Positions 1 to 8,234 of a DNA stretch of 64,000 bases are shown here, piece after piece. The first letter of the stretch is position 1. Each line of letters starts with the position of its first letter. Source of the DNA: Hymenobacter telluris (GTDB lineage Bacteria; Bacteroidota; Bacteroidia; Cytophagales; Hymenobacteraceae); the NCBI RefSeq assembly GCF_017313265.1, contig NZ_JAFLQZ010000009.1, positions 62,001-126,000 on the forward strand, in the 5' to 3' direction. A program made the position numbers and the translations under genes. The notes below the pieces were generated by a model that saw only the letters and a program-made list of their open reading frames with translations, had not been told where the DNA came from and searched no databases.

Positions 1-1550
1 ACCGGATGCTGCTCGGCGGCGTCAACCACACGTTCTACCACGGCACCAACTACTCGCCGCAGGCGGCGGCGTGGCCCGGCTGGCTGTTCTACGCCGCCGT
101 GCATTTCAACCCCAACAACACATTCTGGACTGATTTCGGCCAGCTCAACAAGTACGTGGCGCGGTGCCAGAGCTTCATGCAGGCCGGTAAGCCCGCCAAC
201 GACGTGCTGGTGTACCTACCCATCTACGACTCGTACGTGCGGCCCGGCAAGGTGATGTTGCAGCACTTTGATGGCATCGAGCACGGTTTCAAAGGCCTGC
301 CTGTGGAAGAAGCCAGCCAGGTGCTGCTCAAGCGCGGCTATGGCTTCGACTACATTTCTGATAAACAGCTGCTCGGCGTGAAAGCGGCGGGCACTACGCT
401 GCAAACCGGCGGCGCCAGCTACCGCACCATCCTGGTGCCCGATGCCAGCCTGATGCCGCTGCCCACCCTGCAACAGCTCGTGAAGCTGGCCGAAGGCGGG
501 GCTACCATCGTTATGGAAAACCAGCTGCCCACCGACGTGCCCGGTCTCGGCAGCCTCGACAGCCGCCGCAGTGCCTTCCGCAAGCTGCTAAGTGAAATCA
601 AGCTTACGGCCAGCAAACAGGCGGGCGTGCAACAGGCCACGGTGGGCAAAGGCCGCATTCTGGTGGGCAAAGACGTAGACCAGCTGCTCACGCAAGCCGG
701 CCTGAAGCGCGAGAAAATGGTGGATAGCGGCCTGGAGTTCGAGCGCCGCCGCCACGCCAAGGGGCACTACTACTTCGTGGCCAACTGGGGCGACAAGGCC
801 ATGAACGGCTGGCTGCCGCTGCAAACCGCGGCCAAGTCGGTGGCCCTCTACAACCCCATGACCGAAAAGCTCGGTATGGCTTCCGTCCGCCCGGCGGCGG
901 GCGGCCTGCCGGAAGTGTACGTGCAGCTGGCCCCCGGCGAATCGTGCATTCTGGAAACCAACGAAGCGGGCACCACCGGCCCCGCGTATGCCTACCAGAA
1001 CCCAACCGGTGCGCCGCAGCCGCTCAATGGCACCTGGAACATTCAGTTTGTGTCGGGTGGCCCAACGCTGCCCGCGCCCATCAAAACCCAGAAGCTGGAC
1101 TCCTGGACGACCATAGCGGGTGAGGCCGGCCAGAAGTTCTCGGGTACGGCCACCTACACTACCACCTTCCCCACGCCGCAGGGCAGCAGCAGCGGCTACC
1201 TGCTCGATTTGGGCCGCGTAGCGCAGAGTGCCCGGGTGCAGCTCAACGGCAAGGAACTCGGCACGCTCATCGGGCCGGTGTATCAGGTGTTTGTGCCGAA
1301 AGAGCAGCTGCAAGCCACCAACAACCTCACCGTGACGGTGAGCAACGGTATGGCCAACCGCATCATCGACATGGACAAAAACCACGTTGAGTACCGCAAA
1401 TTCTACAACGTGAACCTGGCCGCCAAGCTCAAGGAAAACCGCAACGAGCAGGGCCTGTTCACCGCCGAGAAGTGGACGCCCCAGGAGTCCGGCCTGCTCG
1501 GCCCCGTCACCCTGACGCCTACCGCCGCCCAGCCGCCGAAGGTGCAGTAG
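1..1550 (+). CDS. GH106 alpha-L-rhamnosidase, C-terminal part (5' end outside window)
   Basis: This is the downstream part of a large family-106 glycoside hydrolase, an enzyme that removes terminal alpha-L-rhamnose from pectic or other plant glycans. The reading frame is open from the first bases, so the ATG at 6 is probably an internal methionine and the catalytic N-terminal half is missing. About 515 codons remain. The early part resembles the GH106 region after the barrel (LLGGVNHTFYHGTNYSP, then a Rossmann-like stretch). The last 170 or so residues form a galactose-binding-like beta-sandwich (LLDLGRVAQSARVQLNGKEL) ending QESGLLGPVTLTP, typical of the family. It is followed 62 bases later by the rhamnose mutarotase gene, which fits a role in supplying rhamnose. 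Family assignment is by recognition; substrate is inferred. Confidence 0.85.
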   Translation, partial: RMLLGGVNHTFYHGTNYSPQAAAWPGWLFYAAVHFNPNNTFWTDFGQLNKYVARCQSFMQAGKPANDVLVYLPIYDSYVRPGKVMLQHFDGIEHGFKGLPVEEASQVLLKRGYGFDYISDKQLLGVKAAGTTLQTGGASYRTILVPDASLMPLPTLQQLVKLAEGGATIVMENQLPTDVPGLGSLDSRRSAFRKLLSEIKLTASKQAGVQQATVGKGRILVGKDVDQLLTQAGLKREKMVDSGLEFERRRHAKGHYYFVANWGDKAMNGWLPLQTAAKSVALYNPMTEKLGMASVRPAAGGLPEVYVQLAPGESCILETNEAGTTGPAYAYQNPTGAPQPLNGTWNIQFVSGGPTLPAPIKTQKLDSWTTIAGEAGQKFSGTATYTTTFPTPQGSSSGYLLDLGRVAQSARVQLNGKELGTLIGPVYQVFVPKEQLQATNNLTVTVSNGMANRIIDMDKNHVEYRKFYNVNLAAKLKENRNEQGLFTAEKWTPQESGLLGPVTLTPTAAQPPKVQ

Positions 1551-1612
1551 AATTACTATGCCAGAAGCCCGCAACTTTCGCGGGAACTATCATCCACCCA
1601 ACCTCCCTGACA

Positions 1613-1927
1613 ATGGAAGAAATAGCCTTCACCATGCAACTCAAACCGGGCAATCTGGCTGAGTACGAGCGTCGGCACAACGAAATCTGGCCGGAACTGA
1701 CCGAGGCTTTGCAAGCCGCCGGTATCTACGACTACTCCATCTATGTAGACTCGGCCAGTGGCACCCTATTTGCCGTGCAGAAGCGTACTCCCGGCCACAC
1801 GGCCGACGAGCTACCGACGCTACCCATTATGCAGAAATGGTGGGCCTACATGGCCGACTTGATGGAAACTAACCCTGACAACTCACCAGTAGTAAAACCA
1901 TTGGAGCGGCTGTTTTATCAAGCTTAG
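1613..1927 (+). CDS. rhaM: L-rhamnose mutarotase RhaM
   Basis: This 104-residue protein interconverts alpha and beta anomers of L-rhamnose so that the isomerase gets its preferred form. It has the usual length and layout: MEEIAFTMQLKPGN, then the family signature RRHNEIWPEL containing His22, the position of the catalytic histidine in E. coli RhaM, and the C-terminal NPDNSPV. The start at 1613 aligns with known RhaM N-termini; a longer in-frame extension back to 1472 overlaps the preceding gene and is not used. The gene lies directly behind the rhamnosidase fragment on the same strand, probably in the same transcript, and is separated from the other rha genes, which run on the opposite strand. 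Confidence 0.93.
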   Translation: MEEIAFTMQLKPGNLAEYERRHNEIWPELTEALQAAGIYDYSIYVDSASGTLFAVQKRTPGHTADELPTLPIMQKWWAYMADLMETNPDNSPVVKPLERLFYQA

Positions 1928-2027
1928 TGAAAAAAAGTAAGTACTAACTTTTTTTCTAAATATCAGGAGGGTGCGGGAGGGTTCCGCAATGAGGTTTCGA
2001 CAGCTTTGGATGTGAGTGAAGATTATT

Positions 2028-2104
2028 TCAACTGACGCGTGGCGAAACTGGGAATTGCGGCCGTGGGAATCCGTCTTACCCTGAGATGCCACGCGTCACG
2101 TTGA
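2028..2104. repeat. Inverted repeat in the 3' region of rhaM
   Basis: An 11-base perfect arm (TGACGCGTGGC at 2033-2043) pairs with GCCACGCGTCA at 2088-2098. Five further flanking bases (2028-2032 and 2100-2104) pair after a one-base bulge. The 44-base interior has no convincing reading frame. It sits in the 475-base non-coding stretch between rhaM and lutC, upstream of a clear terminator, so it may be part of a folded 3' RNA. It could equally be a remnant of a small mobile repeat. Confidence 0.5.
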
Positions 2105-2294
2105 AAATTATAGCGCGGCTGAATGCTATGCTCACTCATTAGAGGCTGACATAGGTGGTTTTGTACCGGTAAAATGTTCTGCGTCAAGTGCTAATGCATC
2201 AGGAAATCGGTAATACGGTCAAAAGATATAGAAGACTACTAGCTGCGCTGTATAACGCCAGCATAGGATTTTAAGAGTGAAGAAAAGTGAGTTG

Positions 2295-2331
2295 AAGAAG
2301 CTACTCCCGCTTGGGAGTAGCTTCTTTTTTT
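2295..2331 (+). terminator. Intrinsic terminator downstream of rhaM
   Basis: A 12- to 14-bp stem (GAAGCTACTCCC at 2297-2308 with GGGAGTAGCTTC at 2313-2324, loop GCTT) is followed by seven T residues on the plus strand. It lies about 370 bases after the rhaM stop, so the rhamnosidase/rhaM transcript would carry a long untranslated tail. Between rhaM and this hairpin I see no gene. Confidence 0.85.
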
Positions 2332-2402
2332 AACAAGTAAGGGAGTACAGAGCGCATGATCTACGCTCCATACTCCCCCTATCAAAATTCTCTACTTACT
2401 AC

Positions 2403-2969
2403 TTAGTACAGCAATACCACCAAGCTGCGCGCCCCGTGCGCCCCAATCACCAACGACTGCTCGATGTCGGCCGTTTTGGAGGGACCCGCCACGAAGGCCC
2501 CGTAGCCCCCGGTGGATGGCAGTTGCGCATACGCCTGGTGCATGGTGGCTACAATGCGCCGGTGGTCGAGCACCAGTACCAAATGCTGCGTAATGGTAGG
2601 TAGTGCGCGGTGCATCATGTTGGCCTCGGGCAGCCAGATGGCCCCGTTTTCGGCCACTCCAATTTCGCCCGCCAGCACTGCCAAATCCACATCGGCTAGC
2701 ACTTCGGTGGTTGTCAGCGCATCCACGGGCAGCGTGCCGGAAAATAGGGTAGAGGCCGAAATGCGAGACTCGGGGAATAGCTGGGCCAACACTGGCTGTA
2801 GCTGTTCGGGGCCGTCGAGCCATATTACCTGGCCGCCAATGCCGGTTAGCACTTCCGTAAACCGCTCGGCCGAGGCATCACCGCCAAAGTCGGGGACGGT
2901 GGGCAGCAGGGTTTCCTCTGGTTTGTTGGCGCGGGCCGCCGCCAGAATTTTCTCGCGTGAACTACTCAA
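2403..2969 (-). CDS. lutC: LutC-like lactate utilization protein (LUD domain)
   Basis: This 188-residue protein belongs to the LUD (DUF162/YkgG) family and is the third subunit of the LutABC L-lactate oxidation system, an iron-sulfur complex that oxidizes L-lactate to pyruvate in the cytoplasm. Recognisable parts are MSSSREKILAAARANKP at the N-terminus, the central DLAVLAGEIGVAENGAIWL segment and TQHLVLVLDHRRIV. The length matches single-domain LutC proteins. It is the last gene of the minus-strand lutA-lutB-lutC series, 107 bases after lutB, with an inverted repeat in that gap. In this context it should process lactate made from rhamnose-derived lactaldehyde. Confidence 0.9.
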   Translation of the reverse strand: MSSSREKILAAARANKPEETLLPTVPDFGGDASAERFTEVLTGIGGQVIWLDGPEQLQPVLAQLFPESRISASTLFSGTLPVDALTTTEVLADVDLAVLAGEIGVAENGAIWLPEANMMHRALPTITQHLVLVLDHRRIVATMHQAYAQLPSTGGYGAFVAGPSKTADIEQSLVIGAHGARSLVVLLY

Positions 2970-2992
2970 GGGGGTAGTGAAATTGTGAGGTG

Positions 2993-3077
2993 GTGAGATG
3001 GTGAACTGGTGAGTTTGACGTTCGGTTTGCGCAAATAGTGCCTCTTAAACATCAAACTCACCAATTCACCATCTCAC
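2993..3077. repeat. Intergenic palindrome between lutB and lutC
   Basis: Two 26-base arms (2993-3018 and 3052-3077) are complementary with one mismatch and enclose a 33-base loop. The outer end of the right arm reaches the lutB stop codon. The arms contain a repeated GTGAG(A)TGGTGAA pattern, suggesting an internally repetitive origin. A hairpin here could reduce or stabilise lutC-containing transcripts. Confidence 0.8.
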
Positions 3078-4444
3078 TATTTCACCTCTTGTTGCTGATA
3101 CCATTCGTGGAAGCTTTGCTTGGGTGGCTCCGGCAGCTCACGGGCCACGGCCCACACATTGAAATGGCGGGCGTGGGTGAGGCTGTAGGGCAGAAACTTG
3201 ATGCCGTGCCGCGCCAGCTTACCGCCGATGCCGAGGGCGCGGGGGCTGGTCAGGAAGCGGCCCATCAACTTCATGCTCCACTTCTTGGAGGCCGGTATTT
3301 CGTTGGCTTCGGCCAGCACCTGCCGCCACTTGTAGAGCTGCGTATGAATGTCAATCTTGACCGGGCATACATCCGAGCACGAGCCGCACAGCGTGGACGC
3401 AAACGGCAACGAGCTGTGCTTCTTCATGTCGATGTTCGGCGACAGGATGGATCCAATCGGGCCGGGCACGGTGGCATCGTAGGAATGGCCGCCGCTGCGC
3501 CGGTATACCGGGCAGGTATTCATGCAAGCGCCGCACCGGATGCACTTCAACGACGCCCGAAAATCAGGCCGCCCGAGCTGCTTGGTACGCCCATTGTCCA
3601 CGATGACGATGTGCATCTCCTTGCCGTCGGCGGGCTTGGTGTAGTGCGAGGTGTAGGTGGTAACCGGCTGCCCGGTGGCACTGCGCGCCAGCAGCCGCGT
3701 AAACACCGACAAATCGGAGAGGCGCGGAATCAGCTTCTCGATACCCATGGCCCCAATGTGCACGTGGGCCAGGTTCACGCCCAGGTCGGCGTTGCCTTCG
3801 TTGGTGCAAATGACGATGCCACCGGTTTCGGCCACCGCAAAGTTGACGCCCGAAATGGCCACTTCCGCCGCCAGGAACCGCGCCCGCAAGTGCTGGCGGG
3901 CAGCCTCAGTCAATACCTGTGGGTCCACTTCGCCTTTGGCGGTACCGAGGTGCTGAAAGAATGTTTCGCCTACATCTTCCTTCTTGAGGTGAATGGCGGG
4001 CAGGACCAAGTGGCTCGGGGCCTCGTCGCGCAGCTGAATGATTCGCTCCCCCAAATCGGTATCCACCACCTCAATGCCGTTGGCAATCAGGTGCGGATTC
4101 AGGTGGCACTCCTCGGTCAGCATCGACTTGCTCTTGACGATGCGCGTGGCGTTGTGCTGCCGGATGATGTCGAGGATGATGGCGTTGTGCTCATCGGCAT
4201 CGGCGGCCCAGTGCACGTGCACGCCGTTGCGTTTGGCTTGCTCCTCGAATTGCTCGAGGTAGAAATCCAGCTTGCTGAGCGTGTGGTTTTTGATTTGGGA
4301 AGCTAGTTCGCGCAGGTCCTGAAACTCGGGCACGGCGTACACGGCCTTGTCGCGCTTGGTGCGCACAAACCAGAGCGTTTCGTCGTGCCAGGTGGTCCGG
4401 TCGGCATCCCCAATAAACTTAGCGGCGCGGGTGGCGTGGTTCAT
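3077..4444 (-). CDS. lutB: LutB-like lactate utilization iron-sulfur protein
   Basis: This 455-residue protein combines a LUD domain (roughly residues 60-290, with VAISGVNFAVAETGGIVICT) and a ferredoxin-like C-terminal region with two cysteine clusters, CIRCGACMNTCPV and CGSCSDVCPV, that should bind two 4Fe-4S clusters. It is the central subunit of the LutABC complex that passes electrons from L-lactate to the respiratory chain. Its start codon overlaps the lutA stop in an ATGA arrangement, which indicates translational coupling. The start at 4444 gives a normal N-terminus for the family. Regulation is probably with the upstream rhamnose genes, although a palindrome interrupts the run before lutA. 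Confidence 0.94.
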   Translation of the reverse strand: MNHATRAAKFIGDADRTTWHDETLWFVRTKRDKAVYAVPEFQDLRELASQIKNHTLSKLDFYLEQFEEQAKRNGVHVHWAADADEHNAIILDIIRQHNATRIVKSKSMLTEECHLNPHLIANGIEVVDTDLGERIIQLRDEAPSHLVLPAIHLKKEDVGETFFQHLGTAKGEVDPQVLTEAARQHLRARFLAAEVAISGVNFAVAETGGIVICTNEGNADLGVNLAHVHIGAMGIEKLIPRLSDLSVFTRLLARSATGQPVTTYTSHYTKPADGKEMHIVIVDNGRTKQLGRPDFRASLKCIRCGACMNTCPVYRRSGGHSYDATVPGPIGSILSPNIDMKKHSSLPFASTLCGSCSDVCPVKIDIHTQLYKWRQVLAEANEIPASKKWSMKLMGRFLTSPRALGIGGKLARHGIKFLPYSLTHARHFNVWAVARELPEPPKQSFHEWYQQQEVK

Positions 4445-5181
4445 GAGATGGTTCCGTTAAGAATTTCGGCGGCGTGCATCACGCGCATCGGCAGCTTGCC
4501 GCGCCGTACTATGCCTTCCAGGTGCATCAAACACGACATGTCGCCGCCGGTAAGCACGCTGGTGCCGTTGCGCAGGTGGTCGGCTACCCGGTCCTGGCCC
4601 ATGCGGGCCGAAATGGCGGCTTCCGACACGCAGAACGTACCGCCAAAGCCGCAGCACTCGTCGTTGCGGTCCAGGTGGGTCAGCTCGATGCCGTCCAAAG
4701 AGCCTAATAGCTGCCGCAGCTGCCCGTCGCGTACCGGCGTCATCTCCGATTCGTTGGCTTGGTGCAGGCCGCGCTGGCCGTGGCAGCTCAGGTGCAGGCC
4801 CACCCGGTGCGGAAACGAGCCGGGTATTTCTTTCACGCCGAGCACGTTGTAAATGAAGTCAATCAGGTCGTAGGCCGAGGTGCGTACTTGCTGCACGTCG
4901 GGCGTTTGTTCCAGCTTGTCGAAGTGCTTGCGCACGTGGTACACGCAGCTGCCGGAGGGCGCCACCACGTAGTCGTACGCCGCGAAGGTATCAACGTAGT
5001 GCCGGTAAATGGGCAGGGCGTCCCGCTCGCAGCCACTGTTAGCCAGTGGCTGTCCGCAGCACGTTTGTGCAGCCGGAAACTCCGCTTTCACGCCCAGCTT
5101 CTCCAGGAGCTGCAACGACGCAATGCCCACCTGCGGGTAGAACTGGTCGACGTAGCACGGCACGAATAAGGCGACTTTCAT
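4441..5181 (-). CDS. lutA: LutA-like lactate utilization protein (CCG-domain)
   Basis: A 246-residue cysteine-rich protein, first subunit of the LutABC L-lactate oxidation system. It has the two cysteine-rich CCG motifs of the family, CCGQP near residue 45 and CCGFGGTF near residue 180, which bind an unusual iron-sulfur centre in heterodisulfide-reductase-like proteins. The start MKVALFVPCYVDQFYPQVG at 5181 is the standard LutA N-terminus; a frame running back to 5625 has no support. It overlaps lutB by four bases. The 158 bases between it and the upstream rhamnulokinase gene contain a 36-bp palindrome. Product is confident; the physiological substrate (L-lactate from L-lactaldehyde) is inferred from neighbours. 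Confidence 0.93.
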   Translation of the reverse strand: MKVALFVPCYVDQFYPQVGIASLQLLEKLGVKAEFPAAQTCCGQPLANSGCERDALPIYRHYVDTFAAYDYVVAPSGSCVYHVRKHFDKLEQTPDVQQVRTSAYDLIDFIYNVLGVKEIPGSFPHRVGLHLSCHGQRGLHQANESEMTPVRDGQLRQLLGSLDGIELTHLDRNDECCGFGGTFCVSEAAISARMGQDRVADHLRNGTSVLTGGDMSCLMHLEGIVRRGKLPMRVMHAAEILNGTIS

Positions 5182-5210
5182 CTGATGATGGTTAATTGTT
5201 TTTTGTTGAC

Positions 5211-5311
5211 AGCAGAACGTCATGCTGAGCTGGTCGAAGCATCTCTCCCGCGTTATCCGTACGAAGACGTTCGGTAGAGATGCTTCGACAAGCTCAGCAT
5301 GACGTTCTGCT
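5211..5311. repeat. Intergenic palindrome, family A copy 1
   Basis: Two 36-base arms (5211-5246 and 5276-5311) are complementary with a single mismatch. The core GTCATGCTGAGC and CGAAGCATCTCT recur in the second copy at 21060-21145, where the arms are more diverged. It lies between the rhamnulokinase stop and the lutA start on the minus strand and may act as a transcript-internal hairpin. Confidence 0.88.
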
Positions 5312-5339
5312 GGTTGTACTACCAGTTTTGCACTATCAA

Positions 5340-6677
5340 CTAGTTGAACAGCAATTGGGTTTTTTTCCAGGCCTCGCCTTGCTCTAAATGCACCAGAGCA
5401 CCGAGGGCCGTAGCCTGTGGTACTTCCAGCGTGCGGATTTCGGCTTTCGGGAAGTTCCAGCTCAGCGTTTGCATGAATAGCGGGTTGCGGGCAAAGCCAC
5501 CATCTACGTAGATGATTTTCTCGCCCTGCCACACCAAATGAATGGATTCGAGCAACAGGTTGATGAGGCCGTGCATGAGGTGCTGATAGGCATCGGAAGC
5601 TGTGCGGAAACCGGTGATGTCCCATTCGGCGGCGGGCTCATCGGGGAACGGGCCGGTGCCGGCCATGCACGCCGGTTTGAAGCTGGCCGAAGCCTCGTCG
5701 TAGGGGCGGGCCAGTACCAAGGAGTGGTAGAAGTCGGGCTTGACGTGGAAGTGAGCGGCAATGCGCTGCACCTGGTAGTCGTGCTCCCGGCCCAGGAATA
5801 CGCGGGCGGCGCGCATCGGCTGGCCGCGGGGCGTCAGGAAGCTGAGGCTGTCGCGGCGCAGTAGCTCCGGCGTGAGGGGCTGGCTGTTGAACGGGTTGAT
5901 GGTAACCGACCAGGTGCCCGTCGAAACCAATACAAACGGCTCGTCGGTTTCGGCCAGGTAGGGCATTACGGCCGCTGAGCTGTCGTGCATGCCCACGCCC
6001 ACCATAATACCATCCACTACCGAGGCAATAGAATCTTTAGTGAGCGGCGCCAGCTTCTCGTCGATGCCTTCGCGGCGCACCCACTCGTGGTATTGGCCCT
6101 GCTCGAAGTCCCAGAGGTTGGTGTGGCAGCCTACTGAGGTGAAGTCGCTGAACTTCTCGCCCGACACCAGGTACGACATATACTGCGGCAAGTGCAGCGA
6201 GGTATGAATGCGGGCGTACTGCTCGGGCTTGGCGTGTTTCAGCCAAAACAGCTGCATACCCGAGTTGAGCATGCCCATCTGCGGCGAGCAGGTTTCAGCG
6301 GCCAGCTCTTGCGGCGACTGGGCCAGCATGTCGTAGAACTTCTTGCTGATTTCCTCCGGCATCGGCTTGAGGTAGTTGTAGAGCGGCAGCACCGGCTGGC
6401 CGTCGGCATCGAGGTGCACGAAGCTGGCCCCGTACGCCGTGAAGTTGACGCCCTTCACGGTGTAGTGCGGGTGGTTGCGCAAGGTGTGCCAGTGGTCCTG
6501 CACCCACTGGGTCAGGCGGGGCAGATGGTCGCACACGAACCCGTCGTCGTCGAGGGCATCGGTGCACACGTGCTGCTGCTCGTCAATAATCTGCCGGTCT
6601 TCGTCGAACAGAATCAGTTTCTTGTTGGTCTTGCCAATGTCGAATACTGCGTAGATACTCTTCTTTTTCGTGGCCAT
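5340..6677 (-). CDS. rhaB: L-rhamnulokinase (FGGY-family carbohydrate kinase)
   Basis: This 445-residue kinase should phosphorylate L-rhamnulose to L-rhamnulose 1-phosphate with ATP. The N-terminal phosphate-binding motif (AVFDIGKTNKKLILFDE), the GVGMHDSSAAVMPYL segment and the adenosine-binding region IYVDGGFARNPLFMQTL near residue 400 are those of the FGGY/ASKHA fold. Sequence alone would also allow a fuculokinase or a related sugar kinase; the specific call rests on the isomerase gene ending 11 bases upstream and the rhamnulose-phosphate aldolase nearby. It is probably co-transcribed with the isomerase. Nothing appears truncated. Confidence 0.87.
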   Translation of the reverse strand: MATKKKSIYAVFDIGKTNKKLILFDEDRQIIDEQQHVCTDALDDDGFVCDHLPRLTQWVQDHWHTLRNHPHYTVKGVNFTAYGASFVHLDADGQPVLPLYNYLKPMPEEISKKFYDMLAQSPQELAAETCSPQMGMLNSGMQLFWLKHAKPEQYARIHTSLHLPQYMSYLVSGEKFSDFTSVGCHTNLWDFEQGQYHEWVRREGIDEKLAPLTKDSIASVVDGIMVGVGMHDSSAAVMPYLAETDEPFVLVSTGTWSVTINPFNSQPLTPELLRRDSLSFLTPRGQPMRAARVFLGREHDYQVQRIAAHFHVKPDFYHSLVLARPYDEASASFKPACMAGTGPFPDEPAAEWDITGFRTASDAYQHLMHGLINLLLESIHLVWQGEKIIYVDGGFARNPLFMQTLSWNFPKAEIRTLEVPQATALGALVHLEQGEAWKKTQLLFN

Positions 6678-6688
6678 GAGTGCTGGGC

Positions 6689-7969
6689 TTACAAACCGGT
6701 AGACAAGCTGAGTTTGCCGCGCTGCTGAATAAGCTGCTCACGGATGCCCGCGGCGCGGTAAGCGGCCACCGGGCGCAAGGCGCCGCCGGCCCGCTTGTAG
6801 GCCTCGGCCACCAGCGGCCGAACATCAGTCAGGAAGGCGTCGCGCATGATTTCTTCGGCCCGTACCACGTCGTTGTTCTCCTGCGCCTCATACAGGGCGG
6901 TGCGGTCTACCAACAACGCCTTGGCGTAGGCGCTGAGGATGTTTTCCACGGATTGCAATAGGTCTTCCAGCGGGTCCTTCACGTTGTGGCTGGCGTCAAT
7001 CATGTAGGCCACCGTCGGGTTGCTAATTGATTGGTCGCGGGCGGCGTCTACCAGCTCGTTGAAAATGAGGAACAGCTGGAACGGCTTGCTGCTGCCGGTG
7101 GTCAGGTCGTCATCGCCGTACATCGAGCCGTTGAAGTGGAAACCACCCAGGCGGCCAAACTGCTGCAAGCGGCCCACAATCTGCTCGATGTTGGTGTTGG
7201 GCAAGTGGTGGCCCAAATCAACCAATACGTTGGCGTTCTTGCCCAACGACTGACATAGTGAGTACGACGTGCCCCAGTCGGGAATAACGGTGGAGTAGAA
7301 GTTCGGCTCGTAGGGCTTGTACTCAATCAGCATGTTCCAGTCACTGGGCATAGCCTCGTAGATGGCCGCCAACGATTCCTGCGTGCGCAAGTACGCGCGG
7401 CGCAGGTGTTGCTGACCAGGGAAGTTGGAGCCATCGGCCAGCCATACGGTCAGGGTTTTGGCGTTCAAGGCCTGGCCGTGCCGGATGCAGTCGATGTTGT
7501 GCTGAATGGCCTGCTGACGGGCACCTTCTTCGGTGTTGCTCAGCGAGCCGAATTTGTAGGAATAATGCTGGTCTTTCTGGTCCTGGAAGGTGTTGGAATT
7601 CACCGAGTCAATCACCAGTTTCTGCTCGCCCAGCTGCTGCTGCAAACCCGCAATGTCCTGCGGAATATCCCACGGAATGTGCAGCGAAATCGAGTTAGAC
7701 GAGCCGTTGAGCTGGTGCAGCAACCCCACGTCGTTGATTTTCTCTTCCAGGTTGCGTGGCTCGCCACCCAGCGGGAACCGCCCAAACCGCGTACCACCCG
7801 TACCCAAGGCCCAGCTCGGAATAGCCACCTGAAAATCGACGAGCTGCTGCACCACTTGGCTGGCATCCAGCTGGCGGCGGCTCAGCGCATCGGACAGGAA
7901 GTTGAACTGGAGCGTATGTTCTTCCAGCAAGGGCTGGTTGAGGTCTTGAATGCGGGATTCAGAAAGCAT
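6689..7969 (-). CDS. rhaA: L-rhamnose isomerase (TIM-barrel, RhaI type)
   Basis: This 426-residue protein should convert L-rhamnose to L-rhamnulose in the cytoplasm, a divalent-metal reaction. It resembles the RhaI type found in Pseudomonas and many Bacteroidota more than the E. coli enzyme. Visible landmarks are WALGTGGTRFGRFP, the metal-site strands LIEYKPYEPNFY, VLVDLGHHLPNTNIEQIV and LGGFHFNGSMYGDDDLT, and a C-terminal region on SNPTVAYMIDASHNVKDP. Length is normal. It follows the GntR-type regulator gene after 258 bases that contain a palindrome and a possible promoter, and precedes rhamnulokinase by 11 bases. Confidence 0.92.
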   Translation of the reverse strand: MLSESRIQDLNQPLLEEHTLQFNFLSDALSRRQLDASQVVQQLVDFQVAIPSWALGTGGTRFGRFPLGGEPRNLEEKINDVGLLHQLNGSSNSISLHIPWDIPQDIAGLQQQLGEQKLVIDSVNSNTFQDQKDQHYSYKFGSLSNTEEGARQQAIQHNIDCIRHGQALNAKTLTVWLADGSNFPGQQHLRRAYLRTQESLAAIYEAMPSDWNMLIEYKPYEPNFYSTVIPDWGTSYSLCQSLGKNANVLVDLGHHLPNTNIEQIVGRLQQFGRLGGFHFNGSMYGDDDLTTGSSKPFQLFLIFNELVDAARDQSISNPTVAYMIDASHNVKDPLEDLLQSVENILSAYAKALLVDRTALYEAQENNDVVRAEEIMRDAFLTDVRPLVAEAYKRAGGALRPVAAYRAAGIREQLIQQRGKLSLSTGL

Positions 7970-8060
7970 ATGGAAGAAGTGGTAAAGAGCGAATCAACTC
8001 GTCGGGCTTAACCAGAGAAGTCGGATTCATTCTGGAGTGGCGGGATAAGGATTGAGACAA

Positions 8061-8087
8061 CAAAGTAGCGCTTCAACCCCTCACAAA
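8061..8087 (-). promoter_or_regulatory. Possible promoter for the isomerase operon
   Basis: On the minus strand TTTG (8087-8084) is followed after 16 bases by TACTTTG (8067-8061), close to but one base shorter than the Bacteroidota -7 consensus TAnnTTTG. It would give a leader of about 85 bases before the isomerase start at 7969. A similar TACTTTG occurs before the fused aldolase gene. The match is imperfect, so this is a weak call. Confidence 0.3.
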
Positions 8088-8131
8088 CTGTTATGAACTC
8101 TCCTGTGCGTCGTGTTTTTTCCTGGAATCAG

Positions 8132-8234
8132 CCTGTAGCGCTAAGCTCCGGCTCGGCGACGAGTGGATGTGGTACTGGGTCAACGCGTAGGAACTCGCTC
8201 CGCTCGTCGCCGAGCCGGAGCTCAGCGCTACAGG
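8132..8234. repeat. Intergenic palindrome, family C
   Basis: Two 32-base arms (8132-8163 and 8203-8234) are complementary with one mismatch and enclose 39 bases. The core is CTCCGGCTCGGCGACGAG. The right arm runs into the 3' end of the GntR-type regulator gene and supplies its last codons and stop, so insertion of the repeat may have reshaped the C-terminus of that protein. Confidence 0.85.

Noticed and set aside
3038..4306. A 422-codon plus-strand frame opposite lutB
   Set aside because: Antisense shadow of lutB, whose iron-sulfur motifs are clear on the minus strand.
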